Under the pieces are notes generated by a model. The model worked only from the letters and a program-made list of their open reading frames with translations. It searched no databases and was not told the origin of the DNA. A stretch of 7,959 nt of DNA from Flavobacteriaceae bacterium (lineage in GTDB: Bacteria; Bacteroidota; Bacteroidia; Flavobacteriales; Flavobacteriaceae), in assembly GCA_002713705.1 (NCBI GenBank), contig PAUJ01000014.1:23746-31704 (forward strand), read 5' to 3'. Shown piece by piece: positions 6,972 to 7,959 of this stretch. Numbering within the stretch: the first letter of the stretch is position 1; each line of letters begins with the position of its first letter. The position numbers and the translations under genes were made by a program.

Positions 6972-7481
6972 ATGAATATGAAATTTTTTAAAACTTCTCT
7001 TGTACTTATTTTATTTCCAATTTTAACAAGCTCTGTATCTCATAAGTTTTATGTGAGTACAACGAATGTAGAATATGTGCCTGAAATACAAACAATTCAA
7101 ATTATTTCAAAAATATTTGTTGAAGATCTAGAAAAAGTGCTTCAAGAAAGGTACAGTCCTTTACTAGTTTTAAATCCAAAAAAAGAAACAAAAACTGATA
7201 TTAATTATTTAAAAAAATACGTTAATCAAAAACTTAAAATTATTGTAAACAATAAGCCTGTTGAACTTATTTACATAGGAAAAGAATACGATATTGATAT
7301 CGTGAATTTATATTTTGAAATTAAAAATATTTCAGAACTTACTTCTATTGAAATTATAAATAAAATTCTTTTTGATATGTTTCCAGAACAACAAAATATT
7401 ATTCATATGATTACACCAGATGTTAATAGAAACATGATTTTAGATAAAAACCACCCCGATGGACTGTTAAAATTTAATTAA
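6972..7481 (+). CDS. DUF6702 family exported protein
   Basis: A 169-residue protein of a small family frequent in Flavobacteriia. Residues 1-23 form a signal peptide, followed at once by the family hallmark HKFYVS (24-29). Other landmarks are IQIISKIFVEDLEKVLQERY (42-61), IGKEYDIDIVNLYFEIKNI (102-120) and NKILFDMFPEQQNIIHM (130-146). No enzymatic motif is seen. Met3 is an alternative start with an equally good signal sequence; the first Met was kept because the leader does not discriminate. It is placed 30 bp after the CarboxypepD_reg-like gene and 65 bp before the M1 metallopeptidase gene. From memory, DUF6702 next to M1 peptidases recurs in flavobacteria, which suggests a shared envelope role, but the biochemical function is unknown. 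Confidence 0.85.
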   Translation: MNMKFFKTSLVLILFPILTSSVSHKFYVSTTNVEYVPEIQTIQIISKIFVEDLEKVLQERYSPLLVLNPKKETKTDINYLKKYVNQKLKIIVNNKPVELIYIGKEYDIDIVNLYFEIKNISELTSIEIINKILFDMFPEQQNIIHMITPDVNRNMILDKNHPDGLLKFN

Positions 7482-7546
7482 ACAAGCCTTAAAATATCTT
7501 TAAGAAAACTATATTTCGAAATTAAAAAATTAATAATTATTAAAAT

Positions 7547-7959
7547 ATGCAATCAATCAAAACTTTAACTTTAGTTGTTTTATTTTTAGCAACTGGATTT
7601 AGTTATTCTCAAGAAGAAGATCAAAAGGAAGAACGTGTCCCAGGACACTACAATAACAATCCTTTTAAACAATTATATGAAGAGTTTTCAACTCCTAACC
7701 AATACAGATCTGCAAGTGGAGCTCCAGGGCCAGCTTATTATCAGCAACAAGCAGATTATGTTATGGATATAGAACTTGATGATAAAAACAAGAAACTTAC
7801 AGGTTACGAAACGATTACTTACACCAATAACTCTCCAGATGTTTTGGACTATATATGGGTTCAGTTAGATCAAAATATGCGAGCTAAAGATTCTAAAACT
7901 CCTTTAATTGCATCTAGTGGTGCAGCTCCAGCAGATATGGCTGGAAACTTTGTAAATCA
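7547..7959 (+). CDS. M1 family metallopeptidase, N-terminal part (cut by window edge)
   Basis: A new reading frame starts at ATG 7547 and stays open to the end of the window (137 codons plus two bases). The N-terminus MQSIKTLTLVVLFLATGFSYSQ is a signal peptide, cleaved near residue 21. It is followed by a charged linker (EEDQKEERVPGHYNNNPFKQLYEEF), a small Ala/Gly/Pro segment (55-64) and then AYYQQQADYVMDIELDDKNKKLTGYETITYTNNSPDVLDYIWVQLDQNMRA (63-113). That last segment is the start of the aminopeptidase-N-like N-terminal beta domain of M1 peptidases. The zinc site HExxH and the GxMEN-type motif would lie far beyond the edge and cannot be checked. The likely role is cleavage of extracellular or periplasmic peptides. 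A TATATTTC box at 7510-7517 is one base off the Bacteroidota -7 consensus and could give this gene its own promoter besides read-through from the two genes upstream. Confidence 0.9.
   Translation, partial: MQSIKTLTLVVLFLATGFSYSQEEDQKEERVPGHYNNNPFKQLYEEFSTPNQYRSASGAPGPAYYQQQADYVMDIELDDKNKKLTGYETITYTNNSPDVLDYIWVQLDQNMRAKDSKTPLIASSGAAPADMAGNFVN

Noticed and set aside
7488..7504. CTTAAA/TTTAAG hairpin between the DUF6702 and M1 genes as a terminator
   Set aside because: The stem has six pairs, nearly all A-T, and no T-run follows. It would not stop transcription reliably.
1..7959. Search for mobile elements, CRISPR arrays, tRNAs, phage genes or a defence system
   Set aside because: No transposase, integrase, regular repeat array, tRNA-like cloverleaf or defence-type domain was seen. 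All genes identified are housekeeping or envelope genes without frameshifts.

Overview
The window looks like ordinary chromosome from a marine-type Bacteroidota, most likely Flavobacteriaceae. It is very AT-rich, with A/T-rich leaders instead of Shine-Dalgarno sites. It carries a type IX secretion (T9SS) C-terminal sorting domain, a DUF6702 protein, a CarboxypepD_reg-like protein, and a MetAP with the flavobacterial 'GFLGLYDFPNTLCMSPN' signature. I see no phage, IS, CRISPR, tRNA or rRNA.

Left half (1-4177), all on the minus strand. In transcription order: pepE (alpha-aspartyl dipeptidase, 4177-3476), an M15B/VanY-type D,D-carboxypeptidase-like exported protein (3410-2670), gpmI (cofactor-independent phosphoglycerate mutase, 2501-981), a thioredoxin-fold lipoprotein with one active-site cysteine (979-392), and the N-terminal third of map (methionine aminopeptidase, 224 to beyond the window edge). 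gpmI and the lipoprotein are one base apart and are surely one operon; map may be read from the same transcript.

Right half (4178-7959), all on the plus strand after a 256-bp divergent spacer. A secreted 425-residue protein has a protease-associated (PA) domain apparently inserted inside another beta-sandwich domain, followed by a T9SS type A tail. It ends in a strong terminator hairpin (5739-5783). A noncoding stretch follows, with a small GC-richer island and a perfect 21-bp palindrome. Then comes a cassette of three exported proteins: CarboxypepD_reg-like, DUF6702, and the start of an M1-family metallopeptidase that runs off the window.

The common theme on the right, and of two genes on the left, is the cell envelope and extracellular peptide handling. 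I do not see a clearly new defence or mobile system. The most interesting points are the nested PA-domain architecture, the palindrome before the M1 cassette, and the unexplained island at about 5960-6050.
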